Assembly (NCBI GenBank): GCA_015067715.1
Contig: SVLY01000013.1
Span: forward strand, 1 to 53,939
Direction: 5' to 3'
Length of the DNA: 53,939 bases
Origin: Oscillospiraceae bacterium
GTDB taxonomy: Bacteria; Bacillota; Clostridia; Oscillospirales; QAMX01
Shown here: one piece after another, positions 23,338 to 32,180 of the stretch
Layout of the letters: every line of letters begins with the position of its first letter
Position numbering within the stretch: the first letter of the stretch is position 1
Translations under genes and position numbers: made by a program
Notes under the pieces: generated by a model
Seen by the model: the letters and a program-made list of their open reading frames with translations, nothing else
What the model was told of the DNA's origin: nothing
The model's database searches: none

Positions 23338-25167
23338 TTAAACGTAATACTGTGCCTGCGCCGACCAAAGCTCGGCATATTTTCCGGGCTTTGATACCAG
23401 CTCTTCGTGGGTGCCCTGCTGACACACCGAGCCACGGTCAAAGACCACGATACCGTCGCAGAAGCGGCATGATGACAGGCGGTGGGAAATGAATATGGCG
23501 GTCTTGTCGTCCACGATGCTGTTAAAGCGGCTGTAGATCTCTGCCTCGGCAATGGGGTCAAGGGCGGCTGTGGGCTCGTCCAGAATAATAAAGGGTGCGT
23601 TTTTGTAAAGCGCACGGGCAATGGCGATCTTCTGGGCTTCGCCGCCGGAAAGGTTTATGCCCTCTTCCCCAAAGTCGCTGTAGAGCATGGTGTCAAGTCC
23701 CCGGGGGAGTGTGGCAAGGCGCTCTCCAAAGCCTGCATCAGAGAGACATTTTGTCACACGGGCGGCGTCGTATTCTGCCGAGCCTGCAACGTTTGCCCCG
23801 AGAGGCTGGCTTATGAGCTGGAAATCCTGGAACACAACGGAAAACACGTTGAGATAATCCCGGTAGTCGTATTTTCTCACGTCGATGCCGTTGAGCAGTA
23901 TCTGTCCCTCGGTGGGGTCGTAGAGACGGCAGAGGAGCTTTATGAAGGTGGTCTTTCCGCTTCCGTTTTCGCCCACAACGGCCAGACGCTTACCAACGCG
24001 GAATTTCACGTTGACGTGGCGCAGAGCCCAGATATCGCTTGAGGGGTATTTGAACGAAACGTCCCGGAACTCTATCTCATATTCCCTGTCCATGCGCTTT
24101 TCCGTTGGGATTGTGCCGCGGTACATGACGTTTGGGATATCCAGAAACTCAAAGGATTTCCTGAGAAACGCCGCGTTACTTCGGATATCGCCAACAGCTT
24201 CTAAAAATTCGTTCACCCCGGAGGAAAGCGCGGCTATTGCGCTGATATACTGTGTCACCGCGCCGATACCGAATGCTCCCGCCCAGGCCTTAAGGCAGAC
24301 GAAAAGATAGATAAGCCCGGTGGATACCGTTCCGCAGCCCTTTGCAAAGCCCCCCAGCCAGCCCATAGGTCCCAGTACCTCTGCGTTGAAAAACCGTGTG
24401 CTCCGCTCGTAGTGGTGGACGAATTTTTCCTGACCGTAGGTTCGCACGTCCATCTGCTTTGACTGATCACGGGAGAGCTCAAGGAAAAAATCCCACACCC
24501 GGTTTGCCATTTTTCCCCTCTCGGCAATGCCTGTGTAATAGCTGTTTATCTTTCCGATAAATACAGGCCCCATTGCGGCTGAGAGGGCAAGAAGCGCCAC
24601 GAAGACGATGGCAGTCAACGGTGAATTCAGAAATCCGGCTGAGGTGTTTTCTACGGGGAGAGTAAACAGGCTTACCGACAGGATAAGCGCGCCCAGAATC
24701 CGGAATGCACCCCGGAAGAGCCCGTCTGTTGCCATGGATGCTCTGATAAAGGAGCAGGCGACAAATTCCCGGTTCTGGTCTATCTGAGTGAGCAGGTCGG
24801 CGGTCTCCCGGCGGTCGAACACGCAAAAGTCCATGCTGAGCGCCTTGTGGGTGTAGATGGGAAAATCCTGCTCGTAGAGCATATACTCGTGAAGCGTGCG
24901 CCACCGCCGGACGAAGATCGAAACAACGCCGAGAACGGCTTCGGTGCAGACGGTGAGTATCACCCAGAAAAGAAGGCTTTTTGGTTCACGGTCGGTGGAG
25001 AGTACGTCGATTATTCTTGCGGAAAAATAGATCGCGGAGTAGGGCAGAGCCGCATTCAGGCCGTTGTTTATAAATGAAGATGCGATATAGCCCGGCTGGT
25101 ATTTCCGTATGACGGGGATCGCCCGTGCGTGAAGCTTCAGGGCTTCTTTTATTTCAGACAGCTTCAT
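23338..25167 (-). CDS. ABC exporter half-transporter (membrane plus ATPase domains), partner of the next gene
   Basis: 609 residues. An N-terminal membrane domain with several hydrophobic spans (~1-330) is followed by an ATPase: Walker A GENGSGKTT (near residue 400), signature LSGGEAQKIAIARAL and Walker B IILDEPTAALDP. Both the catalytic Glu and a normal signature are present. Its ATG overlaps the stop of the upstream transporter gene by four bases (ATGA at 25164-25167), so the two are translationally coupled and likely form a heterodimer. DEPTAALDP resembles lipid/peptide exporters of clostridial signalling loci. Cargo is unknown; the nearby LytTR/GHKL genes make a peptide possible. Confidence 0.85.
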   Translation of the reverse strand: MKLSEIKEALKLHARAIPVIRKYQPGYIASSFINNGLNAALPYSAIYFSARIIDVLSTDREPKSLLFWVILTVCTEAVLGVVSIFVRRWRTLHEYMLYEQDFPIYTHKALSMDFCVFDRRETADLLTQIDQNREFVACSFIRASMATDGLFRGAFRILGALILSVSLFTLPVENTSAGFLNSPLTAIVFVALLALSAAMGPVFIGKINSYYTGIAERGKMANRVWDFFLELSRDQSKQMDVRTYGQEKFVHHYERSTRFFNAEVLGPMGWLGGFAKGCGTVSTGLIYLFVCLKAWAGAFGIGAVTQYISAIAALSSGVNEFLEAVGDIRSNAAFLRKSFEFLDIPNVMYRGTIPTEKRMDREYEIEFRDVSFKYPSSDIWALRHVNVKFRVGKRLAVVGENGSGKTTFIKLLCRLYDPTEGQILLNGIDVRKYDYRDYLNVFSVVFQDFQLISQPLGANVAGSAEYDAARVTKCLSDAGFGERLATLPRGLDTMLYSDFGEEGINLSGGEAQKIAIARALYKNAPFIILDEPTAALDPIAEAEIYSRFNSIVDDKTAIFISHRLSSCRFCDGIVVFDRGSVCQQGTHEELVSKPGKYAELWSAQAQYYV

Positions 25168-26966
25168 ATTTTTGTCCCCTCCCTGTAATATTGACTTTGC
25201 ACCTCAAAAAGCCTCGCGTACTGCCCGTTTTTGCTCATAAGCTCGTCGTGGGTGCCCTCTTCGGCGATGATTCCGTCGGAGAGGAAGATTATCCTGTCGC
25301 AGAAGCGGGTGGAGGCCAGCCTGTGAGATATGAAAAGAGAAGTCTTATCCCGGGTCATGTCCCGGTATTTCATATAGATGCTGTTTTCTGCGATGGGATC
25401 CAAAGCGGCTGTGGGCTCGTCAAGAATAAGGATGGGGCCGTTTTTGTACAGAGCCCGGGCGAGCATAAGCCGCTGGGTCTGACCTCCGGAAAAGAGAACT
25501 CCGTCCGGGAAAACGTTCCGCCCCACGTGAGTGTGGATTCCGTCGGGAAGGTCGTTTACCGCCTCGGTCAGCCCGGCGGAATCCAACGCGGCGTTGATCC
25601 GCCCGGTATCGGCGCCGTGGGTCTGTTGGGATACGTTTTCTCCCACGGTGACGTCCAGCAGGGAATAGTCCTGGAAAACGGCGGAAAAGAGCCTGTAATA
25701 CTCCCGGCGGTCAAAATCGCGGATATCTCTTCCGTTGAGCAGAACTCTTCCCCGGTCCGGGTCGTAAAAACCGCAGAGCAGGCGCACGAGTGTGGTCTTT
25801 CCCGCCCCGTTTAGTCCGACCAGAGCCAGCTTTTCTCCGGCGCGGAGGGTGAGGTTCATGTCGCTTATAACGGGCTTGTCTGAGCCGGGGTAGGAGAAGG
25901 TGACGTTTTCAAGCCTCAGCTCGTACGAGTCGCTTGGGGGAACGGGCTCGCCGGAGTCGAACCTGAAGGGCTCCCCGAGGTCGATATACTCCCTGACGTT
26001 TGAAATCTCAAAGCAGCAACGGCGAAGATCAGTGACCTTGCCGAGAATTCCCGTTATCCACGTTGCAAAGCCCGTCACGGCAGAGAAATAGAGCAGAAAT
26101 TCCGCCGCAGACAGCCCGTTTTCCAGCGTCAGCCACACGAGATAAGCGTAAGCCGCGGAATTGCGGAGAAGGGAAAAGACCAGATCCGAGAACCTTGCCT
26201 TCAGAAAATGCTTTTCTCTTTTTCGGACGTATTGCCTGTCCTTGTCTATGGCGCGGTCGAAAATGCCGATCAGCCAGTTTTTCAGGCCGAAAACATGAAT
26301 GTCCTTTGCCATGGCGGGAGACTCGCATTTTGCGCGGATGTACTGCTGTTCAGTCCAGCTCTTTGCCTCCTCGTGGCGGTGGGAGTTCACCCAGGCGTAT
26401 ATCCTGTTGTTCAGAAAGAAGCATATCAGCGAGGTGGCAAGCACGAGTACGATCATCAGCCAGTGGAGGTTGGAAAGCAGAGCAAGATAAATGCAGAAGC
26501 ATATCAGGTTTGTCAATAGCTCTGCCCCCGAGCGCCACACCTGTTCCGTTGCCCGGCTGGAGCCTGCGGTTGCCTCGTGGGCCAGATTTCTCAAATTTAC
26601 GGCGTGGGGGTCGGTGGTGTTGGGGTAGGAGGTGGTCATGGCCTTAAAGCGGATATCGTCCGCTATCTCACAGCGCAAGGCGGTGTAGAGATAGAAGGCC
26701 TGTTTTTCAAAATAGCCTCCCAGCCAGTTCAGAACGTAGAGCCCTCCCAAAAACAGCCCGAGGGTGAGCAAAAGACTGCCCAGAGGTGCACCGGTCTCGA
26801 TGCGGTCAAGAACTGCGGGGCTTATAAAGAGCTCAAGAAGATAGATCCCTGCAGACGTCACGGAAATGCCAAGGCAGAGAAATGGGATCACTCTGTGGTG
26901 AGCACGGGCTTTTTTCAGCATAAAGCCAAGGCTTTGCGCCATATTGTATTTCGGTTTTTCTTTCAT
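25164..26966 (-). CDS. ABC exporter half-transporter (membrane plus ATPase domains), first of the pair
   Basis: 600 residues with the same layout as its partner: hydrophobic spans up to ~310, then Walker A GLNGAGKTT (near residue 385), signature FSGGQTQRLMLARAL and Walker B LILDEPTAALDP. Both proteins keep the catalytic Glu, so this pair appears to have two working ATP sites, unlike the pair at 30417/32181. It starts at ATG 26966 with AAGGAAGG upstream and a TATAAT-type -10 near 27022-27027; the -35 is unclear. It is separated from the kinase gene by a terminator, so control by the two-component genes is possible but would act through its own promoter. Confidence 0.85.
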   Translation of the reverse strand: MKEKPKYNMAQSLGFMLKKARAHHRVIPFLCLGISVTSAGIYLLELFISPAVLDRIETGAPLGSLLLTLGLFLGGLYVLNWLGGYFEKQAFYLYTALRCEIADDIRFKAMTTSYPNTTDPHAVNLRNLAHEATAGSSRATEQVWRSGAELLTNLICFCIYLALLSNLHWLMIVLVLATSLICFFLNNRIYAWVNSHRHEEAKSWTEQQYIRAKCESPAMAKDIHVFGLKNWLIGIFDRAIDKDRQYVRKREKHFLKARFSDLVFSLLRNSAAYAYLVWLTLENGLSAAEFLLYFSAVTGFATWITGILGKVTDLRRCCFEISNVREYIDLGEPFRFDSGEPVPPSDSYELRLENVTFSYPGSDKPVISDMNLTLRAGEKLALVGLNGAGKTTLVRLLCGFYDPDRGRVLLNGRDIRDFDRREYYRLFSAVFQDYSLLDVTVGENVSQQTHGADTGRINAALDSAGLTEAVNDLPDGIHTHVGRNVFPDGVLFSGGQTQRLMLARALYKNGPILILDEPTAALDPIAENSIYMKYRDMTRDKTSLFISHRLASTRFCDRIIFLSDGIIAEEGTHDELMSKNGQYARLFEVQSQYYREGTKI

Positions 26967-27031
26967 TTTATCCCTTCCTTTACTTTAAGGGGAATGATGA
27001 AGGCGGCCTTTCTGAGGGATATTATACTCCA

Positions 27032-27078
27032 AAAAAAACCGACCGTCCTGCGTTTTGCGCGAACGGTCGGTTTTTATG
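27032..27078 (-). terminator. Strong terminator after the GHKL kinase gene
   Basis: AACCGACCGT and ACGGTCGGTT form a perfect stem with eight A upstream (T run on the reverse strand). The stop codon of the kinase gene is at its edge. The forward strand also ends in TTTTT. Confidence 0.85.
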
Positions 27079-27760
27079 CGTGAATTGCAGTTTCCAGGGG
27101 GAGCATTACCTCTGTTGCAAAGACGCCGTCCTCGCTCTGGCGGTTTACGTAGCCTCCGTTTTTCTCTGCAAGGCGGTCTATCTGCCCCAGCCCCAGCCCG
27201 TGGCCGGGAGCGGATTTTGCCGAGGGGTAGCTCTTTCCGGATCTCCGGGGTCTTCCGGGAACGGAATTGGTAACGGAGATGTAGAGCTGGGATTTCAACG
27301 TGCCGATGTAGACCCGGATAAAGCTTTCGCTGACATCGTCAAAGCGGCAGCAGGCCTCCAGGGCGTTGTCCAGAAGGTTTCCGATGATTATGCAAAGGTC
27401 AATCTCCGAAAAGGGGAGTTTTTCAGGTACTACGGCTTTGGCGTTTACGGAGATCTTTCTTGAATTAATGAGTGAGAGCTTGCTGTTTAATATGGCGTCC
27501 ACCATAACGTTGCCGGTTTTGAGCACCGTGTCCACGGTGGTGAGATCTCCGTCAAGCTTGATGAGGTATTCCCTCAGGTTTTCCGGGTCGTCGGAAAGGG
27601 CGAGCATGGTTTGAATGTGGTTGTGATAGGCGTGGCGCCAGGCGCGCATCTGGGAATAGGAGTTGTTAACCTCTTCGCAGTGCACCTTCAAAACGTCGCT
27701 CTGAAAAGCGGCGATGCGGCGGTCTATCATTGGTCCGAAGATCCGGTCAAAAAGCTTCAC
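27074..27760 (-). CDS. GHKL-domain sensor histidine kinase without membrane segments
   Basis: 228 residues. The likely phospho-acceptor is His43 in RAWRHAYHNHIQTM, like the RHDYHNH motif of AgrC-type kinases. The ATPase part follows with IIGNLLDNALEAC (N box, near residue 120) and GHGLGLGQIDRLAEKNGG (G box, near 190). AgrC-type kinases normally have an N-terminal membrane sensor of ~200 residues; here only ~30 residues precede the histidine helix, so the protein should be cytoplasmic. The start is GTG 27760 with AAAGGGAG upstream. Four bases separate it from the LytTR regulator, its obvious partner. Confidence 0.8.
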   Translation of the reverse strand: MKLFDRIFGPMIDRRIAAFQSDVLKVHCEEVNNSYSQMRAWRHAYHNHIQTMLALSDDPENLREYLIKLDGDLTTVDTVLKTGNVMVDAILNSKLSLINSRKISVNAKAVVPEKLPFSEIDLCIIIGNLLDNALEACCRFDDVSESFIRVYIGTLKSQLYISVTNSVPGRPRRSGKSYPSAKSAPGHGLGLGQIDRLAEKNGGYVNRQSEDGVFATEVMLPLETAIHA

Positions 27761-27763
27761 GGC

Positions 27764-28477
27764 CTATTCTCCCTTTCTGTAGTGATCAACAAAGGCTCTG
27801 TGCACCGTGGCGGCACAGCTTCTGGACAGGGGAATTACCTTTCCGCTGTCCAGATACACCTCCGTTTTGGAGAGCCTTGCGATATGGTCAAGACCCACGA
27901 GGTACGACCTGTGACACCGCACAAAGCCGGGGCCAAGCTCTGCTTCCAGCTCGGACAGGGGCTTTGAGACCTCAAACTCTCCCTCGGCGGCCGAGATGTG
28001 AATGCTGTGGGAAAAAGCCTCCGCATAGGCGATGCCGGAAAGGTCCAGACGGAAATTTCCGCCCTCTGTCCGGATGGGGAGGAAACGGGCGGGTCGCCCA
28101 AGTGCGGCAACGGCGCGGTCAAGCACGGGGAAAAGCTTTTCCCGTGTGGCGGGTTTTATGAGATAATGCAGGGCGGAAACGTCGTAACCCCGGGCGATAA
28201 ACTCCGGATAGCCGGTTATGAAGACGAGCTTCAGCTCACTGTCGGTTTGCCTGATGTTTTGGGCAAGGTCAATGCCGTTCATATTGCCCATTTCGATGTC
28301 CAAAAGCAAAATGTCAAAGCTTCTGTCTCCGTCGTGGCGGAAGAGAAAGCTTTCGGCAGAAGGAAAGCTCACCGCGGTCAGAATATGCCCCTTTTCAGCC
28401 GCCCAGGCGGCGGCAAGGTCGGTGAGGTATTTTGTGTCGGCGGGGGAATCGTCGCAGATGGCAAGGTTGATCTTCAT
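27764..28477 (-). CDS. LytTR-family response regulator (AgrA/LytR type)
   Basis: 237 residues. The receiver domain (1-~120) has the acidic pair Asp9-Asp10, phospho-acceptor Asp60 in LLLDIEMGNM, Thr in FITGY and Lys in YLIKP. The LytTR DNA-binding domain (~135-237) shows FEVSKPLSELEAELG, GFVRCHRSYLVGLDHI and IPLSRS. It would bind direct repeats upstream of target promoters when phosphorylated by the neighbouring kinase. The start is ATG 28477, which overlaps the stop of lplA by ATGA (28474-28477); a longer frame beginning inside lplA is less likely since GAGG is placed for 28477. Confidence 0.85.
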   Translation of the reverse strand: MKINLAICDDSPADTKYLTDLAAAWAAEKGHILTAVSFPSAESFLFRHDGDRSFDILLLDIEMGNMNGIDLAQNIRQTDSELKLVFITGYPEFIARGYDVSALHYLIKPATREKLFPVLDRAVAALGRPARFLPIRTEGGNFRLDLSGIAYAEAFSHSIHISAAEGEFEVSKPLSELEAELGPGFVRCHRSYLVGLDHIARLSKTEVYLDSGKVIPLSRSCAATVHRAFVDHYRKGE

Positions 28478-29403
28478 AGCTCTGTCCTCGCAGTGCACTG
28501 CTCGGCTGATTTACGTACAAGGTCGGGGGAGTAGGGCTTGCCAATGAGCATGGCGCTGAGCATACCGGGCAGGGCAGTGTCAAGGGAGTCCGTCCACACG
28601 TGACAGTCGGTGACGATCCCTTTTTCAACGGTGAGCCCAACGTTGATCCCGGCTCCGGGAAGGCGGAAGCTCAGGTTTTCCGAAAATGCGGGAGTCCGAC
28701 CGTATCGGAAGCCGTGGGAGGCGTAGAACTCACTCAGGTCGGAAACGTCGAAACCGTCGGAGGAGAGCGTTTCGACATGCCCCATTTTCTCTGTAAAGGC
28801 GGCTTCGAGGGCTTTTCTTAGCACTTCGACGGTGACGTCCGGCGCAAAATCGGAGAGGTTTGCAACTCTTGCTTCCACGGAGCGTACGCCCTTTGCGTTT
28901 AGCTTTTGGCTGTCCGGGGTGAGAAGCTTTGGGAAAAGCGAAAGCTCGCTGTTGACAAGCAGCGTGCCGTGGTGAAGGGAAAAATCTCCGCTGTGACGGA
29001 AAGCGCTTCCGGAGATCTTTTTGTCGGAAACACAAATATCGTTTCTGCCGGAGGCCTCGGCATTTATTCCCAAAGTCCTGAGCGCGGAAAGGACAATGGC
29101 GTTGCCCTTTTGAGTGTCGAAACTGCCCTTTGGGGCGCAGAAGCTGAAGTTCAGATTGCCCAGGTCGTGGCACACGGCGCCGCCTCCGGTCCTTCTGCGC
29201 ACAAGAAGAGCCCCGGCTTTGTCCATTGCTTCAACGTCACATTCCAGCCAGGGATTTTGATTTATTCCGATAACACAGCACAGGCGATTTTGCCAAAGAA
29301 ACATGACCGTCTCGCCCTTTTCGGCGGCGTAGGAGCAGAGGGTCTCCTCGAGGGCAAGGTTGACAAAGGGGTCGCAGGAGCTATTTTGTATCACAAAGGG
29401 CAT
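28474..29403 (-). CDS. lplA: Lipoate-protein ligase A
   Basis: 309 residues with both catalytic and C-terminal accessory domains. Family motifs: RRTGGGAVCHDLGNLNFSF (near residue 70), GRNDICVSDKKISGSAFR (near 120) with the adenylate-binding lysine, and HHGTLLVN (near 145). It activates free lipoate with ATP and attaches it to lysines of acceptor proteins such as glycine cleavage GcvH or 2-oxoacid dehydrogenase E2. None of these is in the window, so lipoate is probably scavenged. It is first in an operon with a LytTR regulator and a GHKL kinase, joined by a four-base overlap, which is an unusual partnership. Confidence 0.93.
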   Translation of the reverse strand: MPFVIQNSSCDPFVNLALEETLCSYAAEKGETVMFLWQNRLCCVIGINQNPWLECDVEAMDKAGALLVRRRTGGGAVCHDLGNLNFSFCAPKGSFDTQKGNAIVLSALRTLGINAEASGRNDICVSDKKISGSAFRHSGDFSLHHGTLLVNSELSLFPKLLTPDSQKLNAKGVRSVEARVANLSDFAPDVTVEVLRKALEAAFTEKMGHVETLSSDGFDVSDLSEFYASHGFRYGRTPAFSENLSFRLPGAGINVGLTVEKGIVTDCHVWTDSLDTALPGMLSAMLIGKPYSPDLVRKSAEQCTARTEL

Positions 29404-29436
29404 ATATGACCTCCGAAAATGCCTTGTTTCAAGGAT

Positions 29437-29466
29437 AGTATAATACTATAAGGGCGGTTTTGTCAA
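29437..29466 (-). promoter_or_regulatory. Sigma-A promoter of the lplA operon
   Basis: Reverse strand TTGACA (29461-29466), 18-base spacer, TATACT (29437-29442). Confidence 0.7.
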
Positions 29467-29673
29467 CCGGTTTGGTCTTGTAAACGATTTGTGCAAAATG
29501 ACGAAAAAATATTTTGCTCATTGCGCCTTCCCGGCAAAGAGTCAAAGCTTGTTTTGTTTTGGGTTTCCCGAAAATTACAAACGGGGGATTTTGGCGGATG
29601 TTTATGCAGGCTAACATGTTGTGTAAACCTTATTATCCGGGGGGATATCGTGGGTTTTGCGGTGGTAAACGTG
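29467..29673. other. Non-coding spacer between divergent promoters
   Basis: About 200 bases between the lplA promoter and the next forward promoter. I see no gene, repeat or strong hairpin in it. Confidence 0.5.
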
Positions 29674-29702
29674 TTGACTTTTGGGTTAAAATGGAGTAAA
29701 AT
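29674..29702 (+). promoter_or_regulatory. Sigma-A promoter of the phosphatase/ABC exporter operon
   Basis: TTGACT (29674-29679), 17-base spacer, TAAAAT (29697-29702). Confidence 0.7.
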
Positions 29703-29738
29703 CACTTTGTAAAAGCGAAAAAGGAGGAGGTAGCGAGT

Positions 29739-30395
29739 ATGTTACTGTATATTGTCCGTCACGGCCAGTCCAACGGCAACACCGGTGCAGACGACACTCT
29801 TGATCCCCTGCTTTCGCCGGTGGGCGAAAGACAGGCCGCACTCCTTGGAGAAAGTCTATCCGATGTCAAATTTGACGCCATTTTTGCAAGCACTCTGGTC
29901 CGCTCAATTCAGACCGCCTCTGCGGTTGCCCTTCGCCAGCCCGGCGGGCCGGCGCCCGTTGAAGTTTTGGCAGAGCTTGTGGAGTGCGGAACCACTCCCG
30001 GTTGGAAGGGAAGGTCGAGGGAGGCGCTTCTTGAGATATATCCCCACCTGATCCTCACGGAAGAAAGCGTTCCTCCGGATCCCGTGCCCTGGGAGGATGA
30101 GCGGGAGGAGTTTGAGCATATTGCCAGGGGCTACCGGGCGATATCCTATTTAAAGCACCGTTTCGATCCCTATTCCGATAAAAAGATACTCGTTGTTGCC
30201 CACGGGGGCTTTAATCAGAAGCTTCTTGCCGGAGCAATGGGCTGGGGCAATTCCGCAAAGGTGATCTATTCCCAGCGAAATACCTGTGTTAACCTCATCG
30301 AATATTTCCGGGAAAAGAACGGCGAGCCCAGAGTCCGCCTTTGCTACACTAACGACGTTACACATCTTCTTAACAAAGACTGTCCCATAACCTAA
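29739..30395 (+). CDS. Histidine phosphatase superfamily protein (phosphoglycerate mutase-like)
   Basis: 218 residues. The catalytic histidine lies in YIVRHGQSNGN at the N-terminus, supporting residues in FASTLVRSIQTA, and the second histidine in VVAHGGF (near residue 153). This fold removes phosphate from sugars, nucleotides or proteins through a phospho-histidine. The exact substrate is unknown. GGAGG lies upstream of ATG 29739. Twenty-one bases separate it from the ABC exporter genes, so it is likely in the same transcript. Confidence 0.85.
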   Translation: MLLYIVRHGQSNGNTGADDTLDPLLSPVGERQAALLGESLSDVKFDAIFASTLVRSIQTASAVALRQPGGPAPVEVLAELVECGTTPGWKGRSREALLEIYPHLILTEESVPPDPVPWEDEREEFEHIARGYRAISYLKHRFDPYSDKKILVVAHGGFNQKLLAGAMGWGNSAKVIYSQRNTCVNLIEYFREKNGEPRVRLCYTNDVTHLLNKDCPIT

Positions 30396-30416
30396 AGAGA
30401 GAAGAAGGGAGGATTT

Positions 30417-32177
30417 ATGAAAACAAAGACAAGATTTCCCGGTTGCAAGCGGAAATTGCTGGGATATTTCGGCAAATACTGGCCGAGATATACCGTTGGC
30501 ATCGTTTTCGTAATTGTGACCACCATTCTCAATTCCACCATCCCCGACCTTTTGGGCAAGGCCATTGACGTTGCCGAAAGTGAAAACGGCCAGCTTGCGG
30601 AAATGATGCGCTACGTCTGGCTTATGGCGGGGTGCGCCATCGTGGCTTTTGCCTGCCGTCTTACGTGGCGCCAGCTCATAATGGGCTTTACCCGTGCCGT
30701 TGAGATGAATATTCGCAACGACCTTTTCGAGCATCTGCAAAAGCTTCCGCCGGAGTATTACGTTAAAAACAACACCGGCGACCTTATTACCAAGTGCATT
30801 CAGGATACCACCACCATCCGTCAGATGCTTGGCATGGGTCTTGTGGGTCTCATCGACGTGCTCACCACCAACGTGGTCACCATTCTCTACATGGTAAAGA
30901 CCACCGACGTGCGTCTTACACTTCTTGCGGTCATCCCCATTCCCTTTTTGCTCTTTGCCCTTATCAAGCTCAGAAGCGAAATGCGCCGCCGCTTTTCCAT
31001 TGTCCGCCTTAAGGTCTCCGACATTGCGGGCAAGGTTCAGGAAAACATCACCGGCATCCGCGTTATAAAGGCCTTTGCCCAGGAGGAGAGCGAGAACCGT
31101 ATTTTCTCTGACATGAGCCGGGATAAGTGGAAGGCTGAAATGTCCCTTGTGAGGGTGTTCGGCCTTATCAACCCTCTGACCAGCCTTGTTTTCGGCGCAG
31201 TGTTTGCCCTGTTCCTCTATTTCGGCGCGAAAATGGTCATCGCGGGCACGCTTACCATCGGTGCGTTCGTGGCCTTTAACACCTATATCGGCTATCTAAT
31301 GAACCCCGTTGCCCGCCTTTCCCGTATTATCCAGGTATGGCAGAGAGGTTTGGTCTCGATGCAGAGAATGGACACCATCCTCACCGCCGAGCCCACCGTC
31401 AACGACGACAGAGCCGATATGTCCATAAAGGCTCTTTCCGAGATCAGCATCGAGGTCTCCGACCTCACGTTCCGCTATCCCGGCACCGACGTTGACGTTC
31501 TGAAGAACATCAGCTTCTCCCTGCCCTCTGGCGGTATTCTCGCCGTTATGGGACCCACGGGCTGCGGTAAGTCCACCCTGCTTGCCCTTCTGATGAAGAT
31601 GTGGAACGCGCCGGACGAGAGCATTTACGTTTCCGGTCACCCGATTGAAAAGCTTCCCATCAACACCCTTCGCTCCAACGTGGGCTACGTTCCCCAGGAT
31701 ACCTTCCTGTTCTCAGACTCTATAATGGACAATATCCGCTTCTACGACGACAGCGTCTCTGAAGAGGACGCAATTAACGCCGCAAAGGCCGCCGTTATCC
31801 ACAACAATATCTCTGAGTTTGAAAAGGGATACGGTACCGTTGTTGGGGAGAGGGGCATGACCCTCTCCGGCGGTCAGAAGCAGAGGGTTTCCATCGCCCG
31901 CGCTTTGGCCCGTCACCCCTCGCTTTTGCTGCTGGATGACTGTCTTTCCGCGGTGGATGCCGAGACCGAGCACGAGATAATCAACAATCTTAAGGACGTT
32001 CTCGCCGGAAGCACCACGGTCATCGTCACCCACAGAATCAACGCCGCAAGTCTTGCGGACAGAATTCTGCTGATGAACGAGGAGGGTGGAATTGCCGCCA
32101 TCGGCACTCACGAAGAGCTTGTTGCCACCTCGCCTGAATACAACCGGCTGCTCGAGATCACGGAAGGAGGTGTGTGA
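30417..32177 (+). CDS. Heterodimeric ABC exporter subunit with a degenerate ATP site
   Basis: 586 residues: six-span membrane domain (~1-320), then ATPase with Walker A MGPTGCGKSTL (near residue 385), signature LSGGQKQRVSIARAL and Walker B LLLLDDCLSAVD. The residue after the Walker B aspartate is Asp rather than the catalytic Glu. In pairs such as TM287/288 this marks the subunit forming the inactive composite site. GGGAGG precedes ATG 30417. The next gene follows after three bases. Such pairs export drugs or lipids; the cargo here is unknown. Confidence 0.9.
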   Translation: MKTKTRFPGCKRKLLGYFGKYWPRYTVGIVFVIVTTILNSTIPDLLGKAIDVAESENGQLAEMMRYVWLMAGCAIVAFACRLTWRQLIMGFTRAVEMNIRNDLFEHLQKLPPEYYVKNNTGDLITKCIQDTTTIRQMLGMGLVGLIDVLTTNVVTILYMVKTTDVRLTLLAVIPIPFLLFALIKLRSEMRRRFSIVRLKVSDIAGKVQENITGIRVIKAFAQEESENRIFSDMSRDKWKAEMSLVRVFGLINPLTSLVFGAVFALFLYFGAKMVIAGTLTIGAFVAFNTYIGYLMNPVARLSRIIQVWQRGLVSMQRMDTILTAEPTVNDDRADMSIKALSEISIEVSDLTFRYPGTDVDVLKNISFSLPSGGILAVMGPTGCGKSTLLALLMKMWNAPDESIYVSGHPIEKLPINTLRSNVGYVPQDTFLFSDSIMDNIRFYDDSVSEEDAINAAKAAVIHNNISEFEKGYGTVVGERGMTLSGGQKQRVSIARALARHPSLLLLDDCLSAVDAETEHEIINNLKDVLAGSTTVIVTHRINAASLADRILLMNEEGGIAAIGTHEELVATSPEYNRLLEITEGGV

Positions 32178-32180
32178 TAA

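Noticed and set aside
26966-28477. Complete agr-type quorum system
   Set aside because: A LytTR regulator and GHKL kinase are present, but I find no AgrB-like membrane protease and no short peptide gene, and the kinase lacks a membrane sensor.
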